Shown here piece by piece: positions 1 through 7,900 of a DNA stretch of 21,400 nt. Numbering within the stretch: position 1 is the stretch's first letter; every line of letters starts with the position of its first letter. This stretch comes from Flavipsychrobacter sp. (GTDB lineage: Bacteria; Bacteroidota; Bacteroidia; Chitinophagales; Chitinophagaceae): the NCBI GenBank assembly GCA_021156265.1, contig JAJNBR010000082.1, positions 1 through 21,400 on the forward strand, read 5' to 3'. The notes below the pieces were generated by a model. That model was not told the origin of the DNA. It was given only the letters and a program-made list of their open reading frames with translations, and did no database searches. Made by a program: the position numbers and the translations under genes.

Positions 1-84
1 CGGAAAAGTGAGGCTGTATTGCATCGGCGGCCAAAAATAATCGAATGTTTAATAAGACTACCAATGTTTTAAGGTCATTTTCCG

Positions 85-125
85 GTTATAGATATTCCTG
101 ATAAGACTTGTTAAATATCTATAAC
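85..125. repeat. 11-bp perfect inverted repeat upstream of mnmA
   Basis: GTTATAGATAT (85-95) and ATATCTATAAC (115-125) are perfect inverted copies separated by 19 bases. The element lies just upstream of the predicted mnmA promoter, so it could be an operator. It could also be the hairpin end of a transcript entering from the left, but no T-tract follows, which argues against an intrinsic terminator. Apart from this the first 179 bases hold only the promoter and no gene. Confidence 0.55.
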
Positions 126-132
126 ATAGCGA

Positions 133-162
133 CTGCCGCCTGCAGCATATTTCGTACCTTTG
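133..162 (+). promoter_or_regulatory. Bacteroidota-type promoter of mnmA
   Basis: TACCTTTG at 155-162 matches the Bacteroidota -7 consensus TAnnTTTG. A CTG (133-135; consensus TTG) stands 19 bp upstream at the -33 position. Transcription would begin near 168-170, giving a very short leader before the ATG at 180. An AGG at 175-177 is the only ribosome-binding hint. Confidence 0.6.
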
Positions 163-179
163 CGGTTCTTTTTTAGGTA

Positions 180-1277
180 ATGAGCAGGAACGGTAAAGTA
201 TTAGTAGCAATGAGCGGCGGTATCGACAGTACCGTCACTGCCCTTATGCTGCATCATCAGGGATATGAGGTTGTCGGGATTACCATGAAAACATGGGATT
301 ATGCTTCTGCCGGTGCAGGTAAGAAGGAGACTGGTTGCTGTAATCTTGACTCATTCAACGACGCCCGCCAGGCGGCTGTTGAACATGGCTTCCCTCATTA
401 TGTGCTGGACATCCGTGAAGAATTCGGCGATTTTGTGGTCAACAACTTTGTTGACGAATATATGGCCGGTCGTACCCCCAATCCCTGCGTGTTGTGCAAT
501 ACTCATATCAAATGGGCGGCGTTGCTGAAGCGTGCCGATGCCCTGAACTGCGATTTCATTGCTACCGGCCATTATGTGAAAGTGCGCGAGGAAAACTCCC
601 GCTTCGTATTGTCAAAAGCTAAGGACCTGACCAAAGACCAAAGCTATGTGCTTTGGGGGCTGGGGCAAGATTGCCTGAGCCGCAGCCTGTATCCGCTGGG
701 AGGTTACCTGAAGACTGAAGTGCGCCAGATGGCCTTTGATATGGGTTATAAAGAGCTCGCTAAGAAAGCAGAGAGCTATGAGATATGCTTTGTGCCCGAT
801 AACGACTACCGCAACTTTCTGAAACACCGCATTCCGACCCTCGAATCAGAGGTTGAGGGTGGCGATTATATACTGGCTGATGGCACCGTGGTTGGCAAGC
901 ATCGCGGGTATCCCTTCTATACCATCGGACAGCGAAAAGGGCTTGACATCGCCTTGGGCAAACCAATTTTTGTCACGAGGATCATCCCCGAGACCAATAC
1001 GGTGGTGCTGGGCGAGGCTCATGAACTGCAGCAAAGTGGTATGATGGTCAGCGGCCTGAACATGATCAAATATGCAGAAATACCGGCTGCCGGTATGGAA
1101 GCTACTACTAAGATCCGGTATAAGGATCCGGGTACTGAAAGTAAATTGTATCCTGACGGCGGCGTGGTGCATGTACATTTTGACCATTTGGTCAGCGGGG
1201 TTGCGCCGGGACAGTCAGCCGTATTTTACGAAGGCGATGATGTTATCGGTGGCGGAGTGATCCACGCCGGACTGTAG
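180..1277 (+). CDS. mnmA: tRNA-specific 2-thiouridylase MnmA
   Basis: MnmA activates U34 of the tRNAs for Lys, Glu and Gln with ATP and transfers sulfur to make 2-thiouridine, a cytoplasmic wobble-base modification. The 365-residue product has the usual length. An N-terminal PP-loop SGGIDS (residues 12-17) binds ATP. The two family cysteines are present: C103 in NPCVLCN (nucleophile) and C203 in SYEICFV (persulfide carrier). The conserved TGHY and IGQRKGLDIALGKP stretches and a C-terminal barrel domain ending in APGQSAVFYEG are also seen. The start follows a TACCTTTG promoter with a very short leader, which supports the first ATG. It is probably monocistronic: 109 bp separate it from the next gene. 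Confidence 0.97.
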   Translation: MSRNGKVLVAMSGGIDSTVTALMLHHQGYEVVGITMKTWDYASAGAGKKETGCCNLDSFNDARQAAVEHGFPHYVLDIREEFGDFVVNNFVDEYMAGRTPNPCVLCNTHIKWAALLKRADALNCDFIATGHYVKVREENSRFVLSKAKDLTKDQSYVLWGLGQDCLSRSLYPLGGYLKTEVRQMAFDMGYKELAKKAESYEICFVPDNDYRNFLKHRIPTLESEVEGGDYILADGTVVGKHRGYPFYTIGQRKGLDIALGKPIFVTRIIPETNTVVLGEAHELQQSGMMVSGLNMIKYAEIPAAGMEATTKIRYKDPGTESKLYPDGGVVHVHFDHLVSGVAPGQSAVFYEGDDVIGGGVIHAGL

Positions 1278-1353
1278 ATTCAACCGTCAAATTTTCCTCT
1301 TTTTTATTGGTTTTCAGGGGCAATAAAAACTACCTGCGTTTCATTTCTTTAGT

Positions 1354-1361
1354 TATATTTA
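1354..1361 (+). promoter_or_regulatory. Weak -7-like element before the lipoprotein gene
   Basis: TATATTTA differs from TAnnTTTG at one defined position and sits 25 bp before the ATG at 1387. No TTG occurs at the expected -33 distance. The remaining 1278-1386 gap shows no clear terminator hairpin after mnmA. Confidence 0.3.
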
Positions 1362-1386
1362 CGGAAATAACTGTACCTGAAGTCTT

Positions 1387-2151
1387 ATGAATAAAAAGAT
1401 TTTACCTTTCGTATGTCTGGCAGTGCTTGCTATTATGTCGGTTTTTTCATGCAGAAAACCTGATCCTGTGCCGCAGTTAGCCGACGAAACTTCCAGGTAC
1501 ATTCCTTTGCAAAAAGGTAAATACATTACCTACAATGTCGATTCAACGATCTGGTTCGATACCGCCTGCGTATCGCTGGTGCGTAAATACCAGATGATGT
1601 ATACCATTGCCGATACATTTACAGATGCATTGGGCCGGATGTCTTACAGGGTGGATACCCGCATCCGTCAACTGACCAGCGATCCCTGGAAGATTCATGA
1701 CGTATTTTATATCACACCGACGGATGTTAACCTTGAATGGGCTCAAAGTGGCCTGCGCCAGGTGAAAATGGTATTCCCCATTAAAGAAAGGGCTAGCTGG
1801 AAAGGTAATTCCTATGTGCCGACCAATGATGCGGACCTGAAGTTTTATGACGGTTGGGATTTTTACTATTCTAATGTTGGTGAATCATTCAACACAGGCG
1901 AGGTTATTTATCCAAGTACATTGATCGTTAACCAGGTTGACAGGGTAGAAAATGACCCTGAACGTATCCCTGAAGCTCATGGCAGCCGTACCTATGGCAA
2001 AGAAGTTTTTGCTGAAGGTATTGGTTTGGTTTACAAAGAATATATCCGATGGACTTATGACCCAACAGCTTATTTCAATAACGATCCTGACCAGCCTAGC
2101 AGGTGCCGCAAGGGTACCGGCGTAGTGATGCGTGCTGTAGATCATAACTAG
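1387..2151 (+). CDS. Uncharacterised lipoprotein
   Basis: I do not recognise this 254-residue protein. It opens with a lipoprotein signal peptide: basic NKK, a hydrophobic stretch at residues 5-20, and a lipobox SVFSC with the lipidated cysteine at 22. The mature part is predicted soluble, aromatic-rich and rich in beta-forming residues, with motifs such as YIPLQKGKYITYNVDS near its start, which suggests a surface or periplasmic beta-sandwich fold. No catalytic signature is visible. It ends 7 bp before the type IX-secreted subtilase, so the two are probably co-transcribed and may act together at the cell surface; that link rests on spacing alone. Confidence 0.85.
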   Translation: MNKKILPFVCLAVLAIMSVFSCRKPDPVPQLADETSRYIPLQKGKYITYNVDSTIWFDTACVSLVRKYQMMYTIADTFTDALGRMSYRVDTRIRQLTSDPWKIHDVFYITPTDVNLEWAQSGLRQVKMVFPIKERASWKGNSYVPTNDADLKFYDGWDFYYSNVGESFNTGEVIYPSTLIVNQVDRVENDPERIPEAHGSRTYGKEVFAEGIGLVYKEYIRWTYDPTAYFNNDPDQPSRCRKGTGVVMRAVDHN

Positions 2152-2158
2152 TATTGGT

Positions 2159-3832
2159 ATGCGTTGGTGGTGTGTTTTGTGCTTATGCGCGTGTTTGCAT
2201 TGTGAAGAGTTGTTTAGCCAGGCACAATATGCTTTTCGCGTAAGCTTTGTTGATAAGCAAGGCTCACCTCCGCTTTCTAATCCCCAATTATTTCTTTCCC
2301 AACGTTCGATAGATAGGCGCATCGCCCAGGGGCTTTCTGTAGATGCTTCAGACCAACCTGTATCGCCGGATTATATTGACAGCGTACTGGCAGAGACTGG
2401 TGGTGTTTTGCACCTTACTTCCCGCTGGCTGAATCATTGCGTCGTACTGACAAATGACTCAACAGACATATTGTTGCTGAACGGAAAGCCATATGTTTCA
2501 GGCATCAAACACGTGGCTACTTATTCATCAGGCTTGCATAACCGCCCTTCGGGAGATAATGATAAATATGATAAATTCGGTAGTGAAGTAGACCTAAGTG
2601 GTCTTCTTAGGACAACGGGTTCTCCGGCATTTTACGGAACCACCTACAACCAAACCCAGGTTGTAAACGGCGATCATCTTCACGACCGTGGCTACAAAGG
2701 ACAAGGGAAGCTGATAGCAGTATTGGACGAAGGCTTTAGCTGGGTGAACACCAACCGTGCTTTTGACTATCTGCGTAATTCGGGCCGCCTGGTTGACAAA
2801 TATAATTTCGTCTATGACTCGGATAGTGTCTATGGGTATTCATCACACGGCACCTCATCGCTATCAACAATAGCAGCCTATGTGCCTGATACTTTTGTAG
2901 GGGCTGCTCCCGAGGCAGAATACGCACTTTATATTACTGAATACGCCGGCGCTGAGCAGGAGATCGAACTTGATAATATGCTGGCCGCTACCGAACGCGC
3001 CGATAGCCTGGGCGCTGATATTGTAACTGAGTCGCTGGGTTATAATTTATACACCAATCCCTTCTATTATCCGTTTGTATATGCTGATATAGACGGCAAA
3101 TCCAGTGTTGCTGCCAAGGCAGCGAATATTGCCGCAAGCAAGGGTATTATCTTCGTTGCCTCTGCCGGTAATGAAGGCGGCGTGGGTTGGAATTATGTCT
3201 TGACACCCGGGGATGCCGATAGCGCTATAACCGTTGGTTCTGTAAGTGAGTTCAAGGTTGTGGCCGGCAACAGCGGCTATGGACCAAACGCAGCGGGTCG
3301 CCGCAAGCCCGATGTATGTATGGTGGGTAATCCGGCGGCGGTGCTAACTACCGGTGTTAATGCCAATTTCATCAATGGAACTTCTTTTGCTACCCCGCAG
3401 CTGGCGGGCTGGGCAGCTTGCCTTTGGCAATCTTCACCAAGCCGCAATGCTTACCAGATAAAAACCGCAATCATTGAAAGTGCTCATGCATATGCCACTC
3501 CTGATAACCACATTGGGTATGGAGTACCAGACTTTAAAAAAGCACAAGAGTTACTGGGAATTAAAGGACCGATCGTGAATGTTAATAATTGGCTAGCTGC
3601 ATCACCTAACCCCTTCACGAAAGACATTTTTGTGGCAATTTATCATGATAGTGGCGACGTTGAATTGATGCTTGCCGGTATGGATGGCAGAACAATATTT
3701 GTTGACAAACGAGTTCTTAACCGGGGGACGCATACGTTGACATTGACAACTCCCGAACTCGCAACCGGCATATATATTCTAACAGTTACTGCAGGCGAAA
3801 AAAAGCAAAGTATCCGGATAGAAAAGAACTGA
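2159..3832 (+). CDS. Secreted S8 subtilisin-like protease with T9SS sorting domain
   Basis: This is a 557-residue secreted serine endopeptidase. A short hydrophobic N-terminus ending near FSQAQ looks like a signal peptide. A fungalysin- or I9-unlike prodomain of about 150 residues follows. The catalytic triad is clear: D190 in AVLDEGF, H230 in SSHGTSS and S409 in NGTSFATPQLAG; the oxyanion asparagine is N338 in VASAGNEGG. From about residue 480 a roughly 75-residue domain begins with LAASPNPF and ends in a basic tail (IRIEKN), the pattern of type A Por secretion sorting domains. The protein should therefore cross the outer membrane by the type IX system and be anchored or released. It follows the lipoprotein gene by 7 bp and converges on the methyltransferase gene with only 2 bp between stops. 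Confidence 0.93.
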   Translation: MRWWCVLCLCACLHCEELFSQAQYAFRVSFVDKQGSPPLSNPQLFLSQRSIDRRIAQGLSVDASDQPVSPDYIDSVLAETGGVLHLTSRWLNHCVVLTNDSTDILLLNGKPYVSGIKHVATYSSGLHNRPSGDNDKYDKFGSEVDLSGLLRTTGSPAFYGTTYNQTQVVNGDHLHDRGYKGQGKLIAVLDEGFSWVNTNRAFDYLRNSGRLVDKYNFVYDSDSVYGYSSHGTSSLSTIAAYVPDTFVGAAPEAEYALYITEYAGAEQEIELDNMLAATERADSLGADIVTESLGYNLYTNPFYYPFVYADIDGKSSVAAKAANIAASKGIIFVASAGNEGGVGWNYVLTPGDADSAITVGSVSEFKVVAGNSGYGPNAAGRRKPDVCMVGNPAAVLTTGVNANFINGTSFATPQLAGWAACLWQSSPSRNAYQIKTAIIESAHAYATPDNHIGYGVPDFKKAQELLGIKGPIVNVNNWLAASPNPFTKDIFVAIYHDSGDVELMLAGMDGRTIFVDKRVLNRGTHTLTLTTPELATGIYILTVTAGEKKQSIRIEKN

Positions 3833-3834
3833 GT

Positions 3835-4992
3835 CTATTTTTTTTTAAGGACGGTTATAAACATGCTGTCTGCTTTTTGTCCAATGCCGTTTATCAGTTG
3901 TTGCTCCCTGAGTGTCATTCCGGTTTGCTGCATTATATTCTCGACCACCATTTCATTTTCTTTTTTGAATACGGAACAGGTAATGTAGAAAAAATTACCG
4001 CCGGGCTTTAGCAGTTTGGAAGCATTGACAGCGATCGTCGTTTGCAGCTTCGCTATTTCATCTATAGCAGCTTGTTTGAAAAAGTACAATTGTTCAGGCG
4101 TACGCGCCCAGGTTCCTGAACCCGTACAAGGAACATCGGCAATGATACTATCAAACTCTTTTCCGGCCATGCTATCTTTCAGCCCTTCTTCATTTGTGAG
4201 GTCAAACACATGAGCATCGGGCGTGTTGTGATGGTATTGCTGAAAGCGTTGTAATAAATTGTGTATGATGGTTTCTCGTTTGTCGGAAACGGTAAGCGCA
4301 ATATCGCCGGTAATGTCTTTAAGAAGCAAGGATTTACCGCCTGCGCCCGAACAGCAATCCCACCAAGCCTCGCCCGCTGTGGGATGGAAATAATTTCCGG
4401 TGGCCTGCGAGGAAGCATCCTGTACCACGTAGCTATCCTCCACCAATATTTTATCAACGGGGCTGCCATTGGCAATGCTCATGCACGATTCATTGATCCA
4501 TAAGTAGGGTACATTGTGCTCCTGCAGCAACATAGGCACTAAGTCTTTGTCGCGCACTCTTATGAACAGGCGTGGTTGTTGCAGCATAGAATGCAACCAT
4601 TCACTTCGCGTAATATCCTCAGACAGCTCTGCTTTGAACGCTGCCAGTTTCTCAATGTTGAATGAAATGTTTTTTGCTGACAGCAGTTGTATCTTCTGAG
4701 CTATATCAAGCGCCTTAGTCTGTTGCCATTCTGCCGGAAGAAATGAAAGGACATGATTAGACTGCGTATCGCAGAGATATAGTGCAGCGTTCAGCTTTTC
4801 TTCGAAGGGAACGGCATACTCGAATCCTTTGCTGCAGCGGTACCAGCTGTAGGCCATATCACTCAATATCTTTCGGTCGCGGCTTCCCAGCTTAGGATTT
4901 ACTTTAAAAAAGTTCTTCAGAAAGTACGTAAGCGGTATCGAGCCATCGTAAGTGCGAACGATGTTCTTGATATGTTGCAGGATGTAGCGCAT
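3835..4992 (-). CDS. RsmB/NOP-type RNA (cytosine-5) methyltransferase
   Basis: The 385-residue protein belongs to the NOL1/NOP2/sun family, which makes 5-methylcytosine in RNA using S-adenosylmethionine. The SAM-binding motif is DCCSGAGGKSLLLKD (about 212-226). Both active-site cysteines are present: C289 in DVPCTGSGTWART (motif IV) and C339 in FYITCSVFKKENE (motif VI, the covalent catalyst in this family). The N-terminal half is an RNA-binding region, short compared with E. coli RsmB (429 aa). It ends VLKKK. The substrate is likely 16S rRNA, as for RsmB, but a different rRNA position cannot be excluded, so I give no gene symbol. It lies 39 bp downstream of the PolX/PHP gene on the same strand and may share its transcript. 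Confidence 0.9.
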   Translation of the reverse strand: MRYILQHIKNIVRTYDGSIPLTYFLKNFFKVNPKLGSRDRKILSDMAYSWYRCSKGFEYAVPFEEKLNAALYLCDTQSNHVLSFLPAEWQQTKALDIAQKIQLLSAKNISFNIEKLAAFKAELSEDITRSEWLHSMLQQPRLFIRVRDKDLVPMLLQEHNVPYLWINESCMSIANGSPVDKILVEDSYVVQDASSQATGNYFHPTAGEAWWDCCSGAGGKSLLLKDITGDIALTVSDKRETIIHNLLQRFQQYHHNTPDAHVFDLTNEEGLKDSMAGKEFDSIIADVPCTGSGTWARTPEQLYFFKQAAIDEIAKLQTTIAVNASKLLKPGGNFFYITCSVFKKENEMVVENIMQQTGMTLREQQLINGIGQKADSMFITVLKKK

Positions 4993-5031
4993 CTGCTATA
5001 AAAGTAACAAAGCGTGTTGCAATTTTTAGCC

Positions 5032-6720
5032 TCAGATCAATACTTTCACCTGTTTTTTTGCTGCATACCCGGCAAGGAATTCTTCGAATTCTTTCAATGA
5101 AAAACTACTGAGATTTTGTTTGGCCGTGAGCCCGCCTTTCTGCGCTGCCATTACACCATAGTAAACATCCTGGTAGCCCGCTACAGAGTGGGCATCCGGA
5201 TCGATAGACAACAACACGCCTTTTTCCATTGCGTACTCTATCCATCGCCAGTCAATATCCAGCCGCCTCGGGTGGGCGTTTATTTCAATCACTACATTAT
5301 TGGCAGCACATTCGTCAATTATGATCTTGTGGTCTAGCGGGTATCCTTCACGCGATAGCAGCAATCGTCCGGTAGGGTGACCTAAAATAGTGGTAAAGGG
5401 ATTGCGGACAGCGGCTATTACCCTGCTCATAGCCTTTTCCAGCGTCATTTTAAGATTGCTGTGTACCGATGCGATCACAAGGTCAAAAGTGTTTAGTATT
5501 TTATCATTGTAATCGAGGTTGCCATCGCCAAGGATGTCAGCCTCTATGCTCTTGAAAATTTTGAACGGCGCCAGTTTAGCGTTGATGGCATCTATTTCCT
5601 GGTGTTGTGCCGCTATACGTTCCGGTGTCAGGCCGTTGGCATAATAAGCAGAAACGGAGTGGTCGCTGATGACCAGGTATTCCATTCCTTTATCCCGGGC
5701 AGCTTTTGCCATGGTTTCGATTGTATCCAGGCCATCGCTCCAGGTGGAGTGGCTGTGTATGATCCCCCGTATATCAGGAGGCATAATGATGTCATACATT
5801 GTATGTGTAGCCGCCTTATCGAGAATGGCAGCCGTTTCGCGCATCGCAGGAACAATATAGGAGAGGTTATTGTTCGTAAAGATCACCTCTTCGTTTTCGG
5901 GCGTTGCAGGTAGTATATATTTCTCCAGGAAAGCTTTCATAAACTCGCTGCTTCCCGTAGTGGCAAACAATGTGTGATAAAATGCAGCTGTTGCGCACAA
6001 ATGAAATTTGATTACTGGCTGTTGGGGTATACGAACGATGAGTAAGTTGTTCGGGTCTTCTTCAACAACAGTGTCAGCAATGGCTTCGAATTGCCTGATC
6101 ACAGTTTCCTTTTCAATATCGCTGACTATTTCGACGAATTCTACTGTTTCATTTTGCCTGCGCATATCACCTGTCAACGCAAACAGGTTGCCTGAAAATG
6201 TTTTTTGTAATTGTGTTACCAGGTGTATAGCTGTTTCCTCTACATCGGCCCATAAATGAAAGCCCTGGTTTTTGCGGTAGTACGAAATGCTTTGTAAAAC
6301 GCCTTCCTGCGTTTTAGCGCCAAAGCCTTTGATGGAAGCAAGGCGATTCTCATTGCACGCATATTCAAGCTCGCCAAGCGTTTCAATGCCCATCTCTTTC
6401 CATATTACCGAGATCTTTTTTGGGCCAAGACCTTTGATGTGTAGCATCTCTAATACTCCGGGAGGCGTAGCAGACATGATCTTCTCTAACGCATCAAGTT
6501 TTCCGGTTTGTTGGATCTCGCGTATTTTTTTGCCGGTGCTTTCCCCTATACCTTTCTGATTAAATAATACGGCATCATCCATTTCCTCGATCTCGCGGGG
6601 TAGTTTTTCTATATTAAATGCCGCAATGCTATAAGATTTTGACTTGAAGGAGTTTTCGCCATGTATATCCATCAGCCTGGACAAAAGCGAAAAATGGTCG
6701 GCAATTTCGTAATTGGTCAT
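5032..6720 (-). CDS. PolX-like protein: HhH, degenerate polymerase and PHP domains
   Basis: The 562-residue protein has the bacterial/archaeal family X architecture. Residues 1-70 form an 8-kDa-like HhH domain, with a second HhH at 92-104 (LHIKGLGPKK). A nucleotidyltransferase region covers about 150-310 and a PHP phosphoesterase domain about 318-550. The PHP metal site looks intact: HSHSTWSDG (322-330), SDHS (352-355), E393 in IEADIL, SVHS (418-421), GHPTGR (447-452) and DPDAH (507-511). PHP domains in this family act as metal-dependent 3'-5' exonuclease or phosphatase. The polymerase site is not intact: where active PolX has GS-RR...D-x-D this protein has GDMRRQNETVEFVEIV (184-199). It is therefore probably a repair nuclease rather than a polymerase. 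It precedes the rsmB-like gene in the same direction. Confidence 0.92.
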   Translation of the reverse strand: MTNYEIADHFSLLSRLMDIHGENSFKSKSYSIAAFNIEKLPREIEEMDDAVLFNQKGIGESTGKKIREIQQTGKLDALEKIMSATPPGVLEMLHIKGLGPKKISVIWKEMGIETLGELEYACNENRLASIKGFGAKTQEGVLQSISYYRKNQGFHLWADVEETAIHLVTQLQKTFSGNLFALTGDMRRQNETVEFVEIVSDIEKETVIRQFEAIADTVVEEDPNNLLIVRIPQQPVIKFHLCATAAFYHTLFATTGSSEFMKAFLEKYILPATPENEEVIFTNNNLSYIVPAMRETAAILDKAATHTMYDIIMPPDIRGIIHSHSTWSDGLDTIETMAKAARDKGMEYLVISDHSVSAYYANGLTPERIAAQHQEIDAINAKLAPFKIFKSIEADILGDGNLDYNDKILNTFDLVIASVHSNLKMTLEKAMSRVIAAVRNPFTTILGHPTGRLLLSREGYPLDHKIIIDECAANNVVIEINAHPRRLDIDWRWIEYAMEKGVLLSIDPDAHSVAGYQDVYYGVMAAQKGGLTAKQNLSSFSLKEFEEFLAGYAAKKQVKVLI

Positions 6721-6741
6721 GATGCTGTATTGAAATAAAAA

Positions 6742-6758
6742 AACCTGCAGTGCAGGTT
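6742..6758 (-). terminator. Intrinsic terminator of cmk
   Basis: Arms AACCTG (6742-6747) and CAGGTT (6753-6758) enclose a 5-base loop. Read on the minus strand, downstream of the cmk stop at 6785, the hairpin is followed by a run of seven T, the form of a rho-independent terminator. Confidence 0.75.
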
Positions 6759-6766
6759 CAAAAGTA
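6759..6766 (-). promoter_or_regulatory. -7 element for the PolX/PHP gene, abutting the cmk terminator
   Basis: On the minus strand these bases read TACTTTTG, a full match to TAnnTTTG, 39 bp upstream of the ATG at 6720. The predicted transcription start would fall inside the cmk terminator hairpin. A TTG at 6790-6792 (minus) is 23 bp away, a little farther than ideal. Confidence 0.45.
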
Positions 6767-6784
6767 AATCAAAAAAAATGTTGT

Positions 6785-7477
6785 TCAGGCAATGACGCTT
6801 GCGCGATCTTTTACCCAGTCAAGCACTTTTTCCAGTTGTTCTTCACGCGTTAGTATGCTGTTGTCCAGAACAATGGCATCTTCGGCCTGTCTCAATGGAG
6901 ACTCTTCCCGGTTGCTGTCAACATAATCTCTCAGTTCCAGGTTATGTTTCACTTCATCTATGGTAATCCCATGGTTACTCACCAGCATTTCTTCATATCG
7001 ACGCATTACCCGCACATCGGGTTCTGCCGTCATAAATATCTTCAGTTCAGCCTCAGGAAACACCACTGTTCCTATATCCCGTCCATCCATCACGATGCCT
7101 TTCTTCTTGCCCATTTGCTGTTGTTGCGCCACGGCAAAGCGACGTACCTCACGTATTGCAGCGATCTCGCTTACTTTTTCAGCCACCAACATATCTCTTA
7201 TCTGGTGTTCGGCATTTTCATCATTCAGGCATATTTCAGACTTGCCGGTGTGCTCGTTAAAAACGAACGCCAAATGGATATTCGCGAGGGCTTCGGTTAC
7301 TTGTTCTTTGTCGTGAATGTTTACACCGTTTCTCAGGAAATAAAGAGTAATAGCACGGTACATCGCACCACTGTCTATATAGTTGTATCCAAGCTTGGCG
7401 GCCAACTGTCTCGCCAGCGTGCTCTTGCCGCACGAGGAATACCCGTCTATCGCAACAATTATCTTCGGAGCCTTCAT
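6785..7477 (-). CDS. cmk: Cytidylate kinase
   Basis: Cmk transfers phosphate from ATP to CMP and dCMP in the cytoplasm to feed CTP and dCTP synthesis. The 230-residue protein has the expected length. It shows the P-loop GYSSCGKST (12-20), the adjacent YIDSGAMYRAITLY segment that contacts the nucleotide, the VMDGRDIGTVVFP motif, and KIFMTAEPDVRVMRRYEE of the lid region. ATG 7477 gives the canonical start KIIVAIDG shortly after the N-terminus. A terminator follows its stop, so it appears to be transcribed separately from the PolX/PHP gene. Upstream lies the terminator of the small lipoprotein gene, so it probably has its own promoter, although I see only a poor T-rich candidate. Confidence 0.96.
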   Translation of the reverse strand: MKAPKIIVAIDGYSSCGKSTLARQLAAKLGYNYIDSGAMYRAITLYFLRNGVNIHDKEQVTEALANIHLAFVFNEHTGKSEICLNDENAEHQIRDMLVAEKVSEIAAIREVRRFAVAQQQQMGKKKGIVMDGRDIGTVVFPEAELKIFMTAEPDVRVMRRYEEMLVSNHGITIDEVKHNLELRDYVDSNREESPLRQAEDAIVLDNSILTREEQLEKVLDWVKDRASVIA

Positions 7478-7551
7478 GCTTACAAATTTCAGGCTTCTTT
7501 GCGGTAAAAAAAATATTGCGTTTGTTATATTAAAGCTTTATATTTTGAAAA

Positions 7552-7579
7552 ACAAAGGCGGCCCATTGGCCGCCTTTGT
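7552..7579. terminator. Strong intrinsic terminator after the Kazal-like lipoprotein gene
   Basis: ACAAAGGCGGCC (7552-7563) and GGCCGCCTTTGT (7568-7579) form a perfect 12-bp stem with a 4-base loop (CATT). On the minus strand a TTTTTC tract follows, so it ends the transcript of the gene at 7603-7842. The plus-strand side has a weaker T-run. Confidence 0.85.
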
Positions 7580-7602
7580 GCTATAAACACGTTTGTCGAA
7601 TA

Positions 7603-7842
7603 TTAATCTTTACTCTCCCGGAGATATGTATTTCCCGCCCTGAATGCCTCGCAAGTATTGCAATATTTTTTTCCATCGCAGCCAATAACACCGGGGCAAT
7701 CGGACGGACACCTGTCTGATTGATGCCGTGCCTGAAGCGCCTCGCTGATACATTTTTCTTTTGTACATGCGCTGAAAAGTGTCGCACTAAATATTGCCAG
7801 TGTAAAAATGCCGGACGTGAAGGCTGCTACGTATTTTTTCAT
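7603..7842 (-). CDS. Small cysteine-rich lipoprotein with Kazal-like domain
   Basis: The start at 7842 gives a 79-residue protein with a textbook lipoprotein signal (MKK, hydrophobic core, LFSAC with C26). The start 36 bp upstream would put 12 residues before the signal and is less likely. The mature part has six further cysteines (31, 45, 49, 55, 61, 64). GCDGKKYCNTCEAFRAG (54-70) matches the core of Kazal-type serine protease inhibitor domains (CG-DG-TY-N-CEA-AG pattern). The disulfide-bonded domain would be tethered to the outer membrane or cell surface. It may inhibit a protease, but many bacterial Kazal-like lipoproteins have no tested activity. It lies 58 bp downstream of the broken dipeptidase gene and has its own strong terminator. 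Confidence 0.8.
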   Translation of the reverse strand: MKKYVAAFTSGIFTLAIFSATLFSACTKEKCISEALQARHQSDRCPSDCPGVIGCDGKKYCNTCEAFRAGNTYLRESKD

Positions 7843-7900
7843 CAGGTATTCCGTTTGGGTTATAAATGTAAGGCACAAATATCAGATTTCATAGCCCTGC

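Noticed and set aside
6944..7507. 187-codon open frame on the plus strand opposite cmk
   Set aside because: It lies fully antisense to a strongly conserved gene, has no family features and no start signals; it is a shadow frame.
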